Positions 32,807-42,131 of a DNA stretch of 64,000 nucleotides are shown piece by piece. The stretch lies in NCBI RefSeq assembly GCF_004684055.1, contig NZ_SRIB01000007.1, positions 53,592 through 117,591 of the forward strand. The letters run 5' to 3'. Under the pieces are notes generated by a model. That model was not told the DNA's origin. It was given only the letters and a program-made list of their open reading frames with translations, and did no database searches. The position numbers and the translations under genes were made by a program. Source of the DNA: Soehngenia longivitae. GTDB lineage: Bacteria; Bacillota; Clostridia; Tissierellales; Tissierellaceae. Each line of letters begins with the position of its first letter. The stretch's first letter is position 1.

Positions 32807-33520
32807 ATGAGGGATATAGATTTAATATACCAACTTGATATTTTATACCATGAATTAGATTCGAAAGAAAAAGAATTACAACACATAAAAGAAAGAGTTG
32901 AAATAATTAAGAGAAATGAAGAAAAACTAAGGTATCAATTAGAGCTGGACAATTTATATAAAATTATTGGGAAAAAGCACCTTGAACAGAGGAAAAAAGA
33001 GGCACAATTAAATGATCTAAAATATAAACTTGTTAATCTAAAAGATAGCTATGAAAAAGCTATAATAAAAGATAATAAGCAATACGAGCATTTCATAAGT
33101 TCTATTGAAGATTTAGAAGAAAAAATAGATACTACAGAATTAGAAATTATCGACTTTATGGTGAATCAAGATAAAGTGAACAATTTAATAGATAAAACCA
33201 AAAGTAAAATTGATGAAATTTCTCGAGAAATTTCTGATCTTATGAAAAATTACGATTCAAAAACAATAAATTTAGAAAAGGAAATTGATGAGTTAATCAA
33301 TTCAATATTGATGCAAAGAAATAACATTTCTGTTGAAAAGTTAAACAAATATGAAAGAATTAGAAATAAAAAGAAAAAAGCTGTTGCAATTGTTAGCAAT
33401 AGAGCGTGTTCTTCATGTGGGATGATATTGCCTACATCTTATTATGATTTATTACAAAAAAATGATGATATAATATTATGTGAAAATTGTGGGTGTATTT
33501 TATATTACAAAAAAGAATAA
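32807..33520 (+). CDS. Coiled-coil protein with C-terminal C4 zinc ribbon
   Basis: 237 residues: an almost continuous coiled coil (about 10-190), then a zinc ribbon with CSSCG and CENCG close to the C-terminus. This architecture occurs behind the Nif3-like gene in many bacteria. A nucleic-acid-binding or protein-scaffolding role is plausible but not shown. Last gene before the RNase P RNA. Confidence 0.88.
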   Translation: MRDIDLIYQLDILYHELDSKEKELQHIKERVEIIKRNEEKLRYQLELDNLYKIIGKKHLEQRKKEAQLNDLKYKLVNLKDSYEKAIIKDNKQYEHFISSIEDLEEKIDTTELEIIDFMVNQDKVNNLIDKTKSKIDEISREISDLMKNYDSKTINLEKEIDELINSILMQRNNISVEKLNKYERIRNKKKKAVAIVSNRACSSCGMILPTSYYDLLQKNDDIILCENCGCILYYKKE

Positions 33521-33576
33521 AATTATGTAATGATGAAATAGGTTAAGTCTAAACTATTTAATTAAACATAAATATA

Positions 33577-33585
33577 TGATATAAT
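33577..33585 (+). promoter_or_regulatory. Extended -10 promoter of rnpB
   Basis: TGATATAAT: a TG one base upstream of a perfect TATAAT (33580-33585), nine bases before the RNA begins. No convincing -35 element, as expected for an extended -10 promoter. Confidence 0.55.
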
Positions 33586-33593
33586 ATTATTAA

Positions 33594-33921
33594 GAGTAAG
33601 TTGTATGGTCGCATGCTGGGCATGAGGAAAGTCCGTGCTCCATAGAGCAAGATGCTGGGTAATACCCAGTGGGGGTGACCCTAAGGAAAGTGCAACAGAA
33701 ATAAACCGCCATCTTATGGCAAGGGTGGAAAGGCGAGGTAAGAGCTCACCAGCATTTAGGTGACTAAATGGCTATGTAAACCCCATCTGGAGCAAGACCA
33801 AGTAGGAACATAAAAAGATAGTTGCTCGCTATCGTTCCAAAGGTAGGTCGCTTGAGCACATTGGCGACAATGTGCCTAGATAGATGATCATATAAACAGA
33901 ACACGGCTTACAGACTTACTC
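33594..33921 (+). ncRNA. rnpB: RNase P RNA, class A
   Basis: The catalytic-core sequences are all present: GAGGAAAGTCCGTGCTC near the 5' end (33630 region), AGGAAAGTGCAACAGAAA, AAACCGCC, GGTAAGAGCTCACC, GCAAGACCAAGTAGG, and ATAGATGATCATATAAACAGAACACGGCTTA near the 3' end (cited as separate blocks). P1 is formed by GAGTAAGT (33594-33601) and ACTTACTC (33914-33921). The GGTAAGAGCTCACC element and overall layout are of ancestral class A rather than the Bacillus class B. The RNA processes tRNA 5' ends. The remainder of this 570-base gap between genes holds its promoter and terminator and nothing else I can see. Confidence 0.97.
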
Positions 33922-33928
33922 GTTACAT

Positions 33929-33965
33929 GAACTGATTATGGGAATACCATAATCAGTTCTTTTTT
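33929..33965 (+). terminator. Intrinsic terminator of rnpB
   Basis: GAACTGATTATGG (33929-33941), loop GAATA, CCATAATCAGTTC (33947-33959), followed by six T residues. Confidence 0.95.
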
Positions 33966-34090
33966 CTAAATTTATTGTTAAAAAATAGATTTATTTTTGT
34001 AATCATTTTGTAATATTTGTATTGTATAATTCGACATAGTAAACTATAATAACTTTATAGGTTAATTAAGAAGACAAAGGGGTGTAGATT

Positions 34091-35128
34091 TTGAGGAACA
34101 GAATATATAACACAGTTATGGTAGCTCTACTTATTGTTATTGTCGGGATAGGATTCAAAGATGCGGGGATTTTTGTTACAAACTACACTGTTAAAGAAGA
34201 AGAAAAAGCTATAGAAACATTTAAAGATGGCGAAGAAGTAGAATTGATTAAAGAAAACAAAGATACTTATCAAATAAACAAAAATGGATCATCATATTTG
34301 ATTCCAAAAAACGTCATGATTCGAACAACAAGAGGAACAAATGAGTATGAAAGTCTTTCTGACACAAAAGTTTATTCAGAAGCTTCTAATGATTCTGAAG
34401 TTATAGATACTATTAAAAAGGGAACTATTGTTACTTTAAATAAGACTAATAATAATTTTGGTTTTTTTACATATTCTGATGGTAAAAAGTCTGGTTATAT
34501 TGAATTTGACTCTTTAAAGCGTATTGAGAAACAAAATATAAGTTATGGGTATGCAAAAGCAGATAAAGTAGTGCAACGTGATGGAAAATATCTAGCACTG
34601 ATAAAAAACGAAAGCGTACCTATCGTAGGCTATGAAGAAGGGAAATATAAAGTTTCTGATAAGAAGGGAAATGTTTTTATCGTTGGTAAATCATTAATTG
34701 ATTTATATAAAACCTCTGAAGAAACTAGTAGAGGATCGTCTAGGTCTGTAAGTGAAAATGTGACAAGTGTTATAACAAAAGCATATAGTTTGATTGGAAA
34801 GCCATATGTATATGCTGCAGCTGGTCCCAATAGCTTTGATTGCTCTGGACTTACTTATCATATATATAAAAACGAATTAAATATTCTGTTACCTAGATCT
34901 TCAAGAAATCAAGCATCTGCAGGAATTAAAATTAATAAATCTGAATTAAGACCTGGAGATTTAGTATTTTTTAATACTGTGGGAAGCAATATTTCACATG
35001 TAGGGCTATATATTGGAGAAGGTAATATGATACATGCTTCTTCTGGAAAAGGTAGAGTCAGAATAGACACTATTTTATCTGGATGGTACAGTAGCAGATA
35101 TGTAACAGCTAGGAGAATTATAAAATAA
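34091..35128 (+). CDS. NlpC/P60 family cell-wall endopeptidase with SH3-like domains
   Basis: 345 residues, TTG start after AAAGGGGTG. N-terminal membrane segment or signal anchor (about 8-28), two bacterial SH3-like segments (about 50-205, with YESLSDTKVYSEASNDSEVIDTI in the middle, cited in part), a serine-rich linker, and a C-terminal NlpC/P60 domain: DCSGL with catalytic Cys251, and SHVGLYIG with His303. Likely cleaves the gamma-D-Glu to diamino acid bond in peptidoglycan stem peptides outside the cell. Flanked by terminators, so it is monocistronic. Confidence 0.9.
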   Translation: MRNRIYNTVMVALLIVIVGIGFKDAGIFVTNYTVKEEEKAIETFKDGEEVELIKENKDTYQINKNGSSYLIPKNVMIRTTRGTNEYESLSDTKVYSEASNDSEVIDTIKKGTIVTLNKTNNNFGFFTYSDGKKSGYIEFDSLKRIEKQNISYGYAKADKVVQRDGKYLALIKNESVPIVGYEEGKYKVSDKKGNVFIVGKSLIDLYKTSEETSRGSSRSVSENVTSVITKAYSLIGKPYVYAAAGPNSFDCSGLTYHIYKNELNILLPRSSRNQASAGIKINKSELRPGDLVFFNTVGSNISHVGLYIGEGNMIHASSGKGRVRIDTILSGWYSSRYVTARRIIK

Positions 35129-35154
35129 GTGCTTTATAAAAAAGCACTTATTTT
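35126..35154 (+). terminator. Intrinsic terminator after the NlpC/P60 gene
   Basis: AAGTGCTT (35127-35134) and AAGCACTT (35142-35149) around an A-rich loop, followed by ATTTTAT. The 5' arm overlaps the stop codon. Confidence 0.7.
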
Positions 35155-35177
35155 ATAAAATAAAAGAGGGTGAAAAT

Positions 35178-36035
35178 GTGGGATTAACAATAGATGGTAA
35201 GTTTATAGCTAATAACATCAAAAAAGATATAATTAAAAAGGTTGAATATTTAAGGGAAAAAGGTAATATTCCTACACTTGCAATTGTTAGATTAGGAGAT
35301 AATCCAGGAGACATTTCATATGAGAAAAGCATCATAAAATTATGTTCAGATGTAAATATAGATACAAAAAAATTTGTGTTTGATAATGACATCAGTACAA
35401 AGGAATTGCAACAAATATTGGGTCAATTAAATGAAGATACTTCCATATCTGGAATTCTTTTATTTAGGCCTCTTCCAGAACATATAGATGAGAACTTAAT
35501 TCGAAATTCAATAAATCTAAATAAAGATGTTGATTGCATGCATCCCCTTAACTTAGAAAAGATATTTGAAGGAGATTATAGCGGATTTACACCATGCACA
35601 TCTAAAGCAGCACTGTTAGCTATACTAAACAGTGGGATTGAATTAGATGGCAAGACAGTTGCTGTAATAAATAGATCTATGGTTGTAGGGAAGCCTTTGG
35701 CCATGATGCTATTGTCTAACAATGCCACTGTGACAATTTGTCACTCAAAGACTCATGATTTAAGGAAAATAACTAAAAGCTCAGACATCGTAGTAACAGC
35801 ATTGGGAAGGGCAAAATACTTTAATAAAGACTATTTTACGAACGAATCAATAGTAATTGACGTCGGTGTGAGTCAAGATAAAAATGGGAAATTATCAGGA
35901 GATGTTGATTTTGAAGATGTTGTAAATAATGTTAGAATGATAACACCAGTGCCAGGTGGAGTTGGAAGTATAACAACTTGTGTTCTGTTAGAAAATGTAG
36001 TAAAAGCATGTATGAAAGAAGCTGTCTTGATTTAA
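35178..36035 (+). CDS. folD: Bifunctional methylene-THF dehydrogenase/methenyl-THF cyclohydrolase
   Basis: 285 residues, GTG start following GAGGGTG. FolD signatures: SYEKSIIKLCSDVNI around the catalytic lysine (YxxxK), PLPEHID, KDVDCMHPLN and PVPGGVGSIT. Interconverts one-carbon units on tetrahydrofolate. The folate link to the THF riboswitch and folT about 8 kb downstream is notable though the genes are separate. Convergent with PBP1A. Confidence 0.96.
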   Translation: MGLTIDGKFIANNIKKDIIKKVEYLREKGNIPTLAIVRLGDNPGDISYEKSIIKLCSDVNIDTKKFVFDNDISTKELQQILGQLNEDTSISGILLFRPLPEHIDENLIRNSINLNKDVDCMHPLNLEKIFEGDYSGFTPCTSKAALLAILNSGIELDGKTVAVINRSMVVGKPLAMMLLSNNATVTICHSKTHDLRKITKSSDIVVTALGRAKYFNKDYFTNESIVIDVGVSQDKNGKLSGDVDFEDVVNNVRMITPVPGGVGSITTCVLLENVVKACMKEAVLI

Positions 36036-36055
36036 ATCAAGACAGCTTCTTTTTT
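36018..36055 (+). terminator. Intrinsic terminator of folD overlapping its stop codon
   Basis: A 32-base near-continuous palindrome from GAAGCTGTCTTGATT to its complement (36018-36049) followed by six T residues. The folD stop codon sits in the centre. The last bases also lie against the 3' end of the convergent PBP1A gene. Confidence 0.9.
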
Positions 36056-38936
36056 AAGGATTATTTTCACCTTCAGGAGGTAATTCTCCATTACTATTGT
36101 CATTGTTTTCATTCCCATTTCCGTTTCCGTTACCATTGTCATTACCATTGTCAATTGGATTTTCTGGTTCAGTAGGCTCTTCAGGATTTTGAGGTTCTTC
36201 TATAGGAGGAACAACAACGGTTGATTCATTATGATCCGTACAAATTTCTGTAGGAGCCTCATATTGATAATCGCTTGGCACTATACCCCCGTTCTCAGAT
36301 GGAATGTATGGTGGATTTCTTTTAATAAATACTCTTGTTTCTACATTTTCAATTGGACAAAATTCATTTGCTATTTTACCGTTAGTTACATCGATCATTA
36401 CTTCTACATGAGTAGTGCACGTAGTAGTAGGTTCTGTTCCACTTACGAAATATTCATCCCTAATTGTTCCTCTTGGATCTCTCGAACAAAGTTCACTAGG
36501 CAATAACCCAGATTGAGTGCAAATAGTTTTTGTGACTATACCATCAGGCTTAGGAAAACTCATCTTACTTTCTAAACCATCGTGAATTACAGTATTTATA
36601 TGTTTCCAAAGCATTGCTGCGGTGCTACTATTTTTAGAAAGAGTAATTTTTGGCATATCATTTCCAATCCAAGTTCCAGTCACATAATATGGAGTATAAC
36701 CAACAAACCATATATCAGCTTGATTCTGTGTAGTACCTGTTTTACCAGCCACTGCCATATTAGGCAATTTCGCCCTTGTGGCAATACCATTAGTAACAGT
36801 TGTTCTTAATATGTCTCCCATTATATAAGCAACTTGTTCTGAAGTAACTCTATTTTCATCAGGAGTGTTATCAATCAAAACATTTCCATTTTTATCTAAG
36901 ACTTTAGTAAAAGATATTGGTTCAACGTAAACACCTTTATTCGCTATAGCACCATATGCTGCAGTGATTTCCAACGGAGTTAGTCCGTCAGTCATTCCGC
37001 CTAATCCCAAAGCAGATAGGTTTTCATCATTATTTTTAGGATTTTCATTTGCTGTCACAATACTTTCATTGATACCTAATTTATTTAAAAATTCAATAGA
37101 AGTATCTATTCCAATATCTTGCAGAACTTTTACTGAATTTACATTAACTGATTGTTCAACACTTTTTCTTAGAGTGTGAAGACCTCTATATCCTGAATAC
37201 CAGTTCTTAGGCCAAAGTTCTCCGCTTGAATTATAAAAAGGAACATCATCTATTACACTAGCAGCTGTATAATCAGAATTAAGTGCAGGCCAGTATACAG
37301 CTATTGGTTTAATAGCAGATCCAGGTTGCCTTTGAGAATCAATAGCTCTGTTTAAAATTCGAGATCCTTCAACATCTCTTCCCCCTACTACAGCTTTTAT
37401 ATAGCCAGTTCTATAATCGATAGTTACTGTAGCTGATTGTGGTTGTACTATTCCGTCTTTTTGAACATAATAATATTCATTATTTAATATCAAATTCCCA
37501 TCAATTATTTCAAAGAAGTTCTGATTTGAATCTAAAAATGATTTATCAATAACCACTTTGCCATCATCTATTTTATATACACTTTCATCTAGCATGACAG
37601 ATCCAACAGCATGGGTTATTAAATTTTTCTTTTCATCAACTGTATAAAAATCCGCTATGTCAAAATGTTTTTCATAAGGTGTTATTTTTTTGCTGTTTAT
37701 TATTAAGTTGCCATTATCAAACGAATATTCTTTTGAATTCAATATTAAATTCAAGTTATCAGTCATTAAATTACTTTGTTTATAAAATATAATATTTCCA
37801 TTTGAATCAACTATATCTCCTGAACTGTTACTAGACCAATCTATTAATACTGGATTTCTATACCCAGAAGTATCTCCAAGTAAAATTTCTAAGAAATTAT
37901 CATAGATATCTTCTAATTGTCTTTGCATTTTTAAATCTATTGTTGAATATATGCTCAACCCACCCGTATAAAGAAGATCTTGAGCTTGCTCTAAAGTATA
38001 CCCTTTGATTTCCATAAGTTTGTCTACCACATCATTTTTTACCATATCTGTAAAATACGAAGTTATGTCTGTTATTTTTTTCTGCTCTGGTTTAAGGCTT
38101 GTTTTCATATCTTGCTTAATGGCTTCATCATATTGGTCCTGCGTTATTTTACCTAATTCCAACATCTTTTGTAAAACGACTTTTTGCCTGCTTACAGATT
38201 TTTCGTTGAACACACATATATATTTTTCACCTAAAACTTCTATTTCCCCTACTTTGAAGTCTTTCGAAGGATCAAATTCATCTGGCTTAACTCTGTAATA
38301 TGGCTGATAATTACTTGTACTCTTAACAATTCCTGCAAGCATTGCTGATTCTGCTAGGGTTAAGTCTTCAACATCTTTAGAGAAATAAGTCCTTGCAGCT
38401 TCTTGTACACCATAAGCATTTTGACCAAAATAATTTCGATTTAAATACGCCTCAAGAATTTGGTCTTTAGTCAATACTTTTTCTACTTGCAATGCTAAAT
38501 AAGCTTCTTTAACTTTCCTAGTGATTGACACATCATTAGTTAGATAGACATTTTTGACTAATTGCTGTGTTATTGTGCTTCCTCCGCGTAGGCTTCCACT
38601 TCTGATGTTGTCAATCATTGCAGCTCCAATCCCTCTTATGTCAACACCAGGATGTTCATAAAACCTTTCATCTTCAATTGCAACGAAAGCATCTAATAAA
38701 TGTTTAGGCATTTTGTTTATACTCACTACAGTTCTTAATTCTTCTGCTTGAATTTTTTCTACTAAATTTCCTTCTAAATCATAAATTGTTGAAGTTTGAT
38801 TTAAAGAAGAAGTTATAGTAGTTGGATCTATTTCTGGAGCTTCTTTAATTATTCCAACTACACCAATACCCATGATGCCTGAGAATAATATTCCTATAAA
38901 TAGTAATGATAATAATATTATTTTAAGAGTTTTCAA
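36054..38936 (-). CDS. Class A penicillin-binding protein (PBP1A type)
   Basis: 960 residues, TTG start after a GAGGG binding site. Membrane anchor about 7-30; GT51 transglycosylase with IEDERFYEHPGVD (catalytic Glu88/90 region) and RGGSTITQQLVKN; then the transpeptidase with PGSAIKP (Ser540), SVN (Ser596) and KTGTT (Lys732). Between them, residues about 355-497, is a large insertion containing recurrent NGN(I/L)I(F/I)-type strands. After the transpeptidase come two cysteine-containing segments and an Asn/Gly/Pro-rich tail (about 915-960). Polymerises and cross-links peptidoglycan at the outer face of the membrane. One of only two - strand genes here, divergent from hflX. Confidence 0.94.
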   Translation of the reverse strand: MKTLKIILLSLLFIGILFSGIMGIGVVGIIKEAPEIDPTTITSSLNQTSTIYDLEGNLVEKIQAEELRTVVSINKMPKHLLDAFVAIEDERFYEHPGVDIRGIGAAMIDNIRSGSLRGGSTITQQLVKNVYLTNDVSITRKVKEAYLALQVEKVLTKDQILEAYLNRNYFGQNAYGVQEAARTYFSKDVEDLTLAESAMLAGIVKSTSNYQPYYRVKPDEFDPSKDFKVGEIEVLGEKYICVFNEKSVSRQKVVLQKMLELGKITQDQYDEAIKQDMKTSLKPEQKKITDITSYFTDMVKNDVVDKLMEIKGYTLEQAQDLLYTGGLSIYSTIDLKMQRQLEDIYDNFLEILLGDTSGYRNPVLIDWSSNSSGDIVDSNGNIIFYKQSNLMTDNLNLILNSKEYSFDNGNLIINSKKITPYEKHFDIADFYTVDEKKNLITHAVGSVMLDESVYKIDDGKVVIDKSFLDSNQNFFEIIDGNLILNNEYYYVQKDGIVQPQSATVTIDYRTGYIKAVVGGRDVEGSRILNRAIDSQRQPGSAIKPIAVYWPALNSDYTAASVIDDVPFYNSSGELWPKNWYSGYRGLHTLRKSVEQSVNVNSVKVLQDIGIDTSIEFLNKLGINESIVTANENPKNNDENLSALGLGGMTDGLTPLEITAAYGAIANKGVYVEPISFTKVLDKNGNVLIDNTPDENRVTSEQVAYIMGDILRTTVTNGIATRAKLPNMAVAGKTGTTQNQADIWFVGYTPYYVTGTWIGNDMPKITLSKNSSTAAMLWKHINTVIHDGLESKMSFPKPDGIVTKTICTQSGLLPSELCSRDPRGTIRDEYFVSGTEPTTTCTTHVEVMIDVTNGKIANEFCPIENVETRVFIKRNPPYIPSENGGIVPSDYQYEAPTEICTDHNESTVVVPPIEEPQNPEEPTEPENPIDNGNDNGNGNGNGNENNDNSNGELPPEGENNP
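36094..36165 (-). repeat. Low-complexity Asn-Gly repeat in the PBP1A tail
   Basis: Degenerate six-base repeats (TTCCGTTTCCGTTACCATTG type) encode NDNGNGNGNGNENN near the C-terminus. A flexible extracellular tail, likely variable in length between strains through slipped-strand events. Confidence 0.7.
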
Positions 38937-38999
38937 ATTATAGCCCTCACTTTCTAAAATAAAAAAGTTATACTAATAAAATAGTAATTTACTCCGATA

Positions 39000-39027
39000 A
39001 TTATAACATAATAATTCGATCTGTAAA
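39000..39027 (-). promoter_or_regulatory. Promoter of the PBP1A gene
   Basis: On the - strand TTTACA (39022-39027), 16-base spacer, TATAAT (39000-39005). It is 64 bases before the start codon. Confidence 0.6.
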
Positions 39028-39031
39028 AGTA

Positions 39032-39062
39032 TTGCATATAAGCTTAATAAATATAGTATAAT
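39032..39062 (+). promoter_or_regulatory. Candidate promoter of hflX
   Basis: TATAAT (39057-39062) with a possible TTGCAT (39032-39037) at the long spacing of 19 bases. Divergent from the PBP1A promoter. Confidence 0.4.
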
Positions 39063-39104
39063 ATATATATCAATGCTATAATATTGTTGAAAAGTGGTGT
39101 TTAT

Positions 39105-40205
39105 ATGGAAAATATAGAAAAGACTTTAATAGTAGGTGTAGAGTTACCTGGAGAAGAAAGTGAAGAATCTCTTGACGAATTGAAAGAATTAGTAAAGGCT
39201 GCAGGTGGACAAGTTTTAGCAAGTTCAATTCAGAAAAGAGAAAGAATAGATTCTAAGTATTACATTGGAAAAGGGAAAGTTGATGAAATAAAGGACATAT
39301 CTGATAAAATGGATATTGACTTGGTTGTATTTAATAATGAACTTTCTCCGGGACAGTTAAGAAACCTTGAAGATGTTATAAATAAGAAAATAATAGACAG
39401 AACTACTTTAATTTTAGACATTTTTTCAAGAAGAGCTACATCTAAGGAAGGTAAGCTTCAAGTTGAATTAGCCCAACTTAAATATTTTATGCCAAGGTTG
39501 ACTGGTATGAGAGATTATCTTTCAAGAGAAGGAGGAGGAATAGGAACCAGAGGGCCTGGAGAACAAAAGTTAGAAACAGACAGAAGACATATCCAAAAAA
39601 AGATAAATAATATAGAACTTAAATTAAAACAAATCGAACGCGAAAGAGAATTAAAAAGGAAAAAAAGAACATCTTCCAATATACCTATAGTTGCATTAGT
39701 CGGATATACAAATGCAGGAAAATCAACCATACTAAACAAAATAATAAGTAAGCATTCTGCATCTGATAAGCAGGTTTATTCTGAAGACATGTTATTCGCT
39801 ACATTGGATACAGCCCATAGAAAGGCAAAATTGCTAAATGGAAAGGAAGTTATTTTTGTTGACACTGTCGGTTTTGTTTCAAAACTCCCTACGAAATTGG
39901 TAGAAGCTTTTAAGAGCACTCTTGAAGAAATAAAATATGCTGATTTAATTGTTCATGTAATTGACTCATCAAATAAAAATATTGATCTTCAAATAAAAAC
40001 TACTTTAGGAATAATAAAGGATTTAGGTGCTAATCAAATTCCTATGATAAATGTTTTTAATAAAATAGATAAGATATCAAAGGATGAATTGATTTTTGAT
40101 ATGGATGATATTGATACTAGAATATTTATTTCTGCATTAGATGATAATGATATAGATAATTTATTGAAAAAAATTGAAGAGATATTAATATCTAGTAAAA
40201 AATAA
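39105..40205 (+). CDS. hflX: Ribosome-splitting GTPase HflX
   Basis: 366 residues from the ATG at 39105; upstream TTGs at 39084 and 39087 would add seven residues. N-terminal HflX domain with ELSPGQLRNLEDVI and SREGGGIGTRGPGEQKLETD, coiled-coil linker, then GTPase motifs GYTNAGKST, DTVGF and NKIDK. HflX rescues stalled or stressed ribosomes by splitting subunits. Confidence 0.96.
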   Translation: MENIEKTLIVGVELPGEESEESLDELKELVKAAGGQVLASSIQKRERIDSKYYIGKGKVDEIKDISDKMDIDLVVFNNELSPGQLRNLEDVINKKIIDRTTLILDIFSRRATSKEGKLQVELAQLKYFMPRLTGMRDYLSREGGGIGTRGPGEQKLETDRRHIQKKINNIELKLKQIERERELKRKKRTSSNIPIVALVGYTNAGKSTILNKIISKHSASDKQVYSEDMLFATLDTAHRKAKLLNGKEVIFVDTVGFVSKLPTKLVEAFKSTLEEIKYADLIVHVIDSSNKNIDLQIKTTLGIIKDLGANQIPMINVFNKIDKISKDELIFDMDDIDTRIFISALDDNDIDNLLKKIEEILISSKK

Positions 40206-40238
40206 ATATTGTATAAAATTAAAATTAAAGGATGATTT

Positions 40239-40877
40239 ATGGAGAATTTAGTTTATAAAACACTTTATAAAAATGGGAAAATTGAGCTAGAGATAAATAA
40301 ATCTAAATTCATTGCTTCATCGTTTCCGATACAAAATCAAGATCAAGCTATAGATTTAATAGAGGAAATTTCAAATCAATATAAAGATGCGACACATAAT
40401 TGCTATGCATATGTGATTTCTAACGATATCCTCGTAGAAAAATTCAGTGATGATGGAGAGCCTTCTGGAACTGCTGGACTTCCAATATTACAAACCATTA
40501 AAAATAAAGAATTAATTAACACTCTAATAATTGTAACACGCTATTTTGGTGGTATTAAACTAGGTAAAGGAGGATTGGTGAGAGCTTACACAAAAGCTGC
40601 ATTAGGGGCTATTTTAGATGCTAAAATAGCCATTATGAAAAAGCATTTTATTTACAAATTGACTATTGATTATAGCCATAAAAAAAATTTGGATAAAGTA
40701 ATTAAAGAACAAAACTTGTCAATAGAAAACTTAAGCTATTTAGATAAAATAACTATGGAAATTGCGATCGAAATTGACAAGGAAGATGAAATTTTACGAA
40801 AACTTATCGATGCAACTAAAGGCGAAATAAATATTGAAAAAATATATGATTTATACAAACCATTTTTAGTTGAGTAA
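40239..40877 (+). CDS. IMPACT/YigZ family protein
   Basis: 212 residues. N-terminal UPF0029 domain with KFIASSFPIQN, THNCYAYV, FSDDGEPSGTAGLP and RYFGGIKLGKGGLVRAY; C-terminal DUF1949-like domain. The family is related to the eukaryotic translation-stress regulator IMPACT; bacterial function is not well defined. Confidence 0.93.
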   Translation: MENLVYKTLYKNGKIELEINKSKFIASSFPIQNQDQAIDLIEEISNQYKDATHNCYAYVISNDILVEKFSDDGEPSGTAGLPILQTIKNKELINTLIIVTRYFGGIKLGKGGLVRAYTKAALGAILDAKIAIMKKHFIYKLTIDYSHKKNLDKVIKEQNLSIENLSYLDKITMEIAIEIDKEDEILRKLIDATKGEINIEKIYDLYKPFLVE

Positions 40878-40917
40878 TTACTATAAAATGGGTATATACT
40901 AATGCGAGGTGATTAGA

Positions 40918-41322
40918 ATGAGAGGTTATGAAAGCTTAAAGGATCAAATGTTAAACCTTAAGAATTGGGCAGTAATAGGTGTAACTTCTAAGAAAGACAG
41001 ATATGGATATAAGATATGGAAAACATTAAAGGAACACGGATACAATGCATATGGAGTTAGTCCAAACTATGATGAAATTGAAGGTGAGAAAATATACCAT
41101 TCTATTGAAGACATCACCGATACTATTGAGGTTGTAGATATGGTAGTAGCACCTAAAATTAGTTTAAATGTGCTAGATGAAATAAAAAACAAGGGTATTG
41201 AATTTGTTTTTTTTCAACCTGGATCATACAATGAAGAAGTTCTAGAGAAAGCAGATGAATTAGGATTATCCTATATAATAGAGGATTGCATATATGCAAC
41301 TCTAAAAGCGATGGAAAATTAA
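40918..41322 (+). CDS. CoA-binding (YccU-like) domain protein
   Basis: 134 residues from the ATG at 40918, seven bases after GCGAGGTG. A single Rossmann-type CoA-binding domain: WAVIGVTSKKDRYGYKIWK, YGVSPNYDEIEG, FFQPGSYNEEV. Role unknown; it lacks acetyl-CoA synthetase domains. Confidence 0.88.
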   Translation: MRGYESLKDQMLNLKNWAVIGVTSKKDRYGYKIWKTLKEHGYNAYGVSPNYDEIEGEKIYHSIEDITDTIEVVDMVVAPKISLNVLDEIKNKGIEFVFFQPGSYNEEVLEKADELGLSYIIEDCIYATLKAMEN

Positions 41323-41348
41323 ATTTATTGATATAAGGGAGTGAAACG

Positions 41349-42080
41349 ATGAAGGACCCAAATAAAGAAATAGAATCAATTGTTCAATGGCTTAAAGAAA
41401 AAGTATCATCAGCTGGTGCAAAAGGTTTAGTTTTTGGATTAAGCGGTGGCATAGATTCTGCTGTAATTGCGGGAATAAGCAAATTAGCATTTCCTAATGA
41501 GTCGCTTGGGGTAATTATGCCTATAAATAGCAATGTACAAGATGAAAGTGATGCTTTGTTAGTTGCCAAGACACTAGATTTAGATACTATAAACATAGAT
41601 TTAAGTGGAATTTATCAAAGTTTTCTAAAATCTCTACCTTTTGAAGGAGAGAACCCTATGGCAAAAGCAAATTTGAAGCCAAGACTTAGGATGATGACAT
41701 TATACTTTTTTGCGCAAGAAATGAATTATCTTGTTTGTGGTTCTAGCAATAAGTCTGAGCTTGAAATTGGATATTTTACTAAATATGGTGATAGCGGAGT
41801 TGACTTATTGCCGCTTGCAGATTTTGTCAAGTCAGAAGTTAGACAATTAGCCGAAGAATTGAAAGTACCTAGAGATATAATAATAAAACCACCAACAGCT
41901 GGTCTATGGGAAGGTCAAACTGATGAGAAAGAATTAGGTTTTAGTTATGATGTTTTAGATAAATACATTAAAACTGGAGAAGGACCAGAAGACGTCGTAG
42001 AAAGGATCAAAGAATTGCACGAAAAATCAAAACATAAACGAGAATTCCCTCCTATTTATAAAAAAATTAGTGAAAATTAA
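41349..42080 (+). CDS. nadE: NAD+ synthetase (ammonia-dependent)
   Basis: 243 residues, short form without a glutaminase domain. PP-loop GLSGGIDSAV (about 31-40), GSSNKSELEIGYFTKYGDSG and the PTAGLWEGQTDE loop. Last step of NAD synthesis using ammonia. Spacing suggests an operon with the preceding gene. Confidence 0.95.
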   Translation: MKDPNKEIESIVQWLKEKVSSAGAKGLVFGLSGGIDSAVIAGISKLAFPNESLGVIMPINSNVQDESDALLVAKTLDLDTINIDLSGIYQSFLKSLPFEGENPMAKANLKPRLRMMTLYFFAQEMNYLVCGSSNKSELEIGYFTKYGDSGVDLLPLADFVKSEVRQLAEELKVPRDIIIKPPTAGLWEGQTDEKELGFSYDVLDKYIKTGEGPEDVVERIKELHEKSKHKREFPPIYKKISEN

Positions 42081-42098
42081 TCTCTCTTATGCTAAAAT
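42070..42098 (+). promoter_or_regulatory. Candidate promoter of yebC
   Basis: GTGAAA (42070-42075), 17-base spacer, TAAAAT (42093-42098) with an extended TG one base upstream. The -35 lies in the last codons of nadE. Confidence 0.45.
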
Positions 42099-42131
42099 GA
42101 ATGAGTTAGTTAATAAAAGGAGAGGTGTTTT

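Noticed and set aside
36094..36165. Short repeats that at first look like a CRISPR or minisatellite
   Set aside because: Six-base in-frame degenerate repeats coding an Asn/Gly tail; no spacer-repeat alternation.
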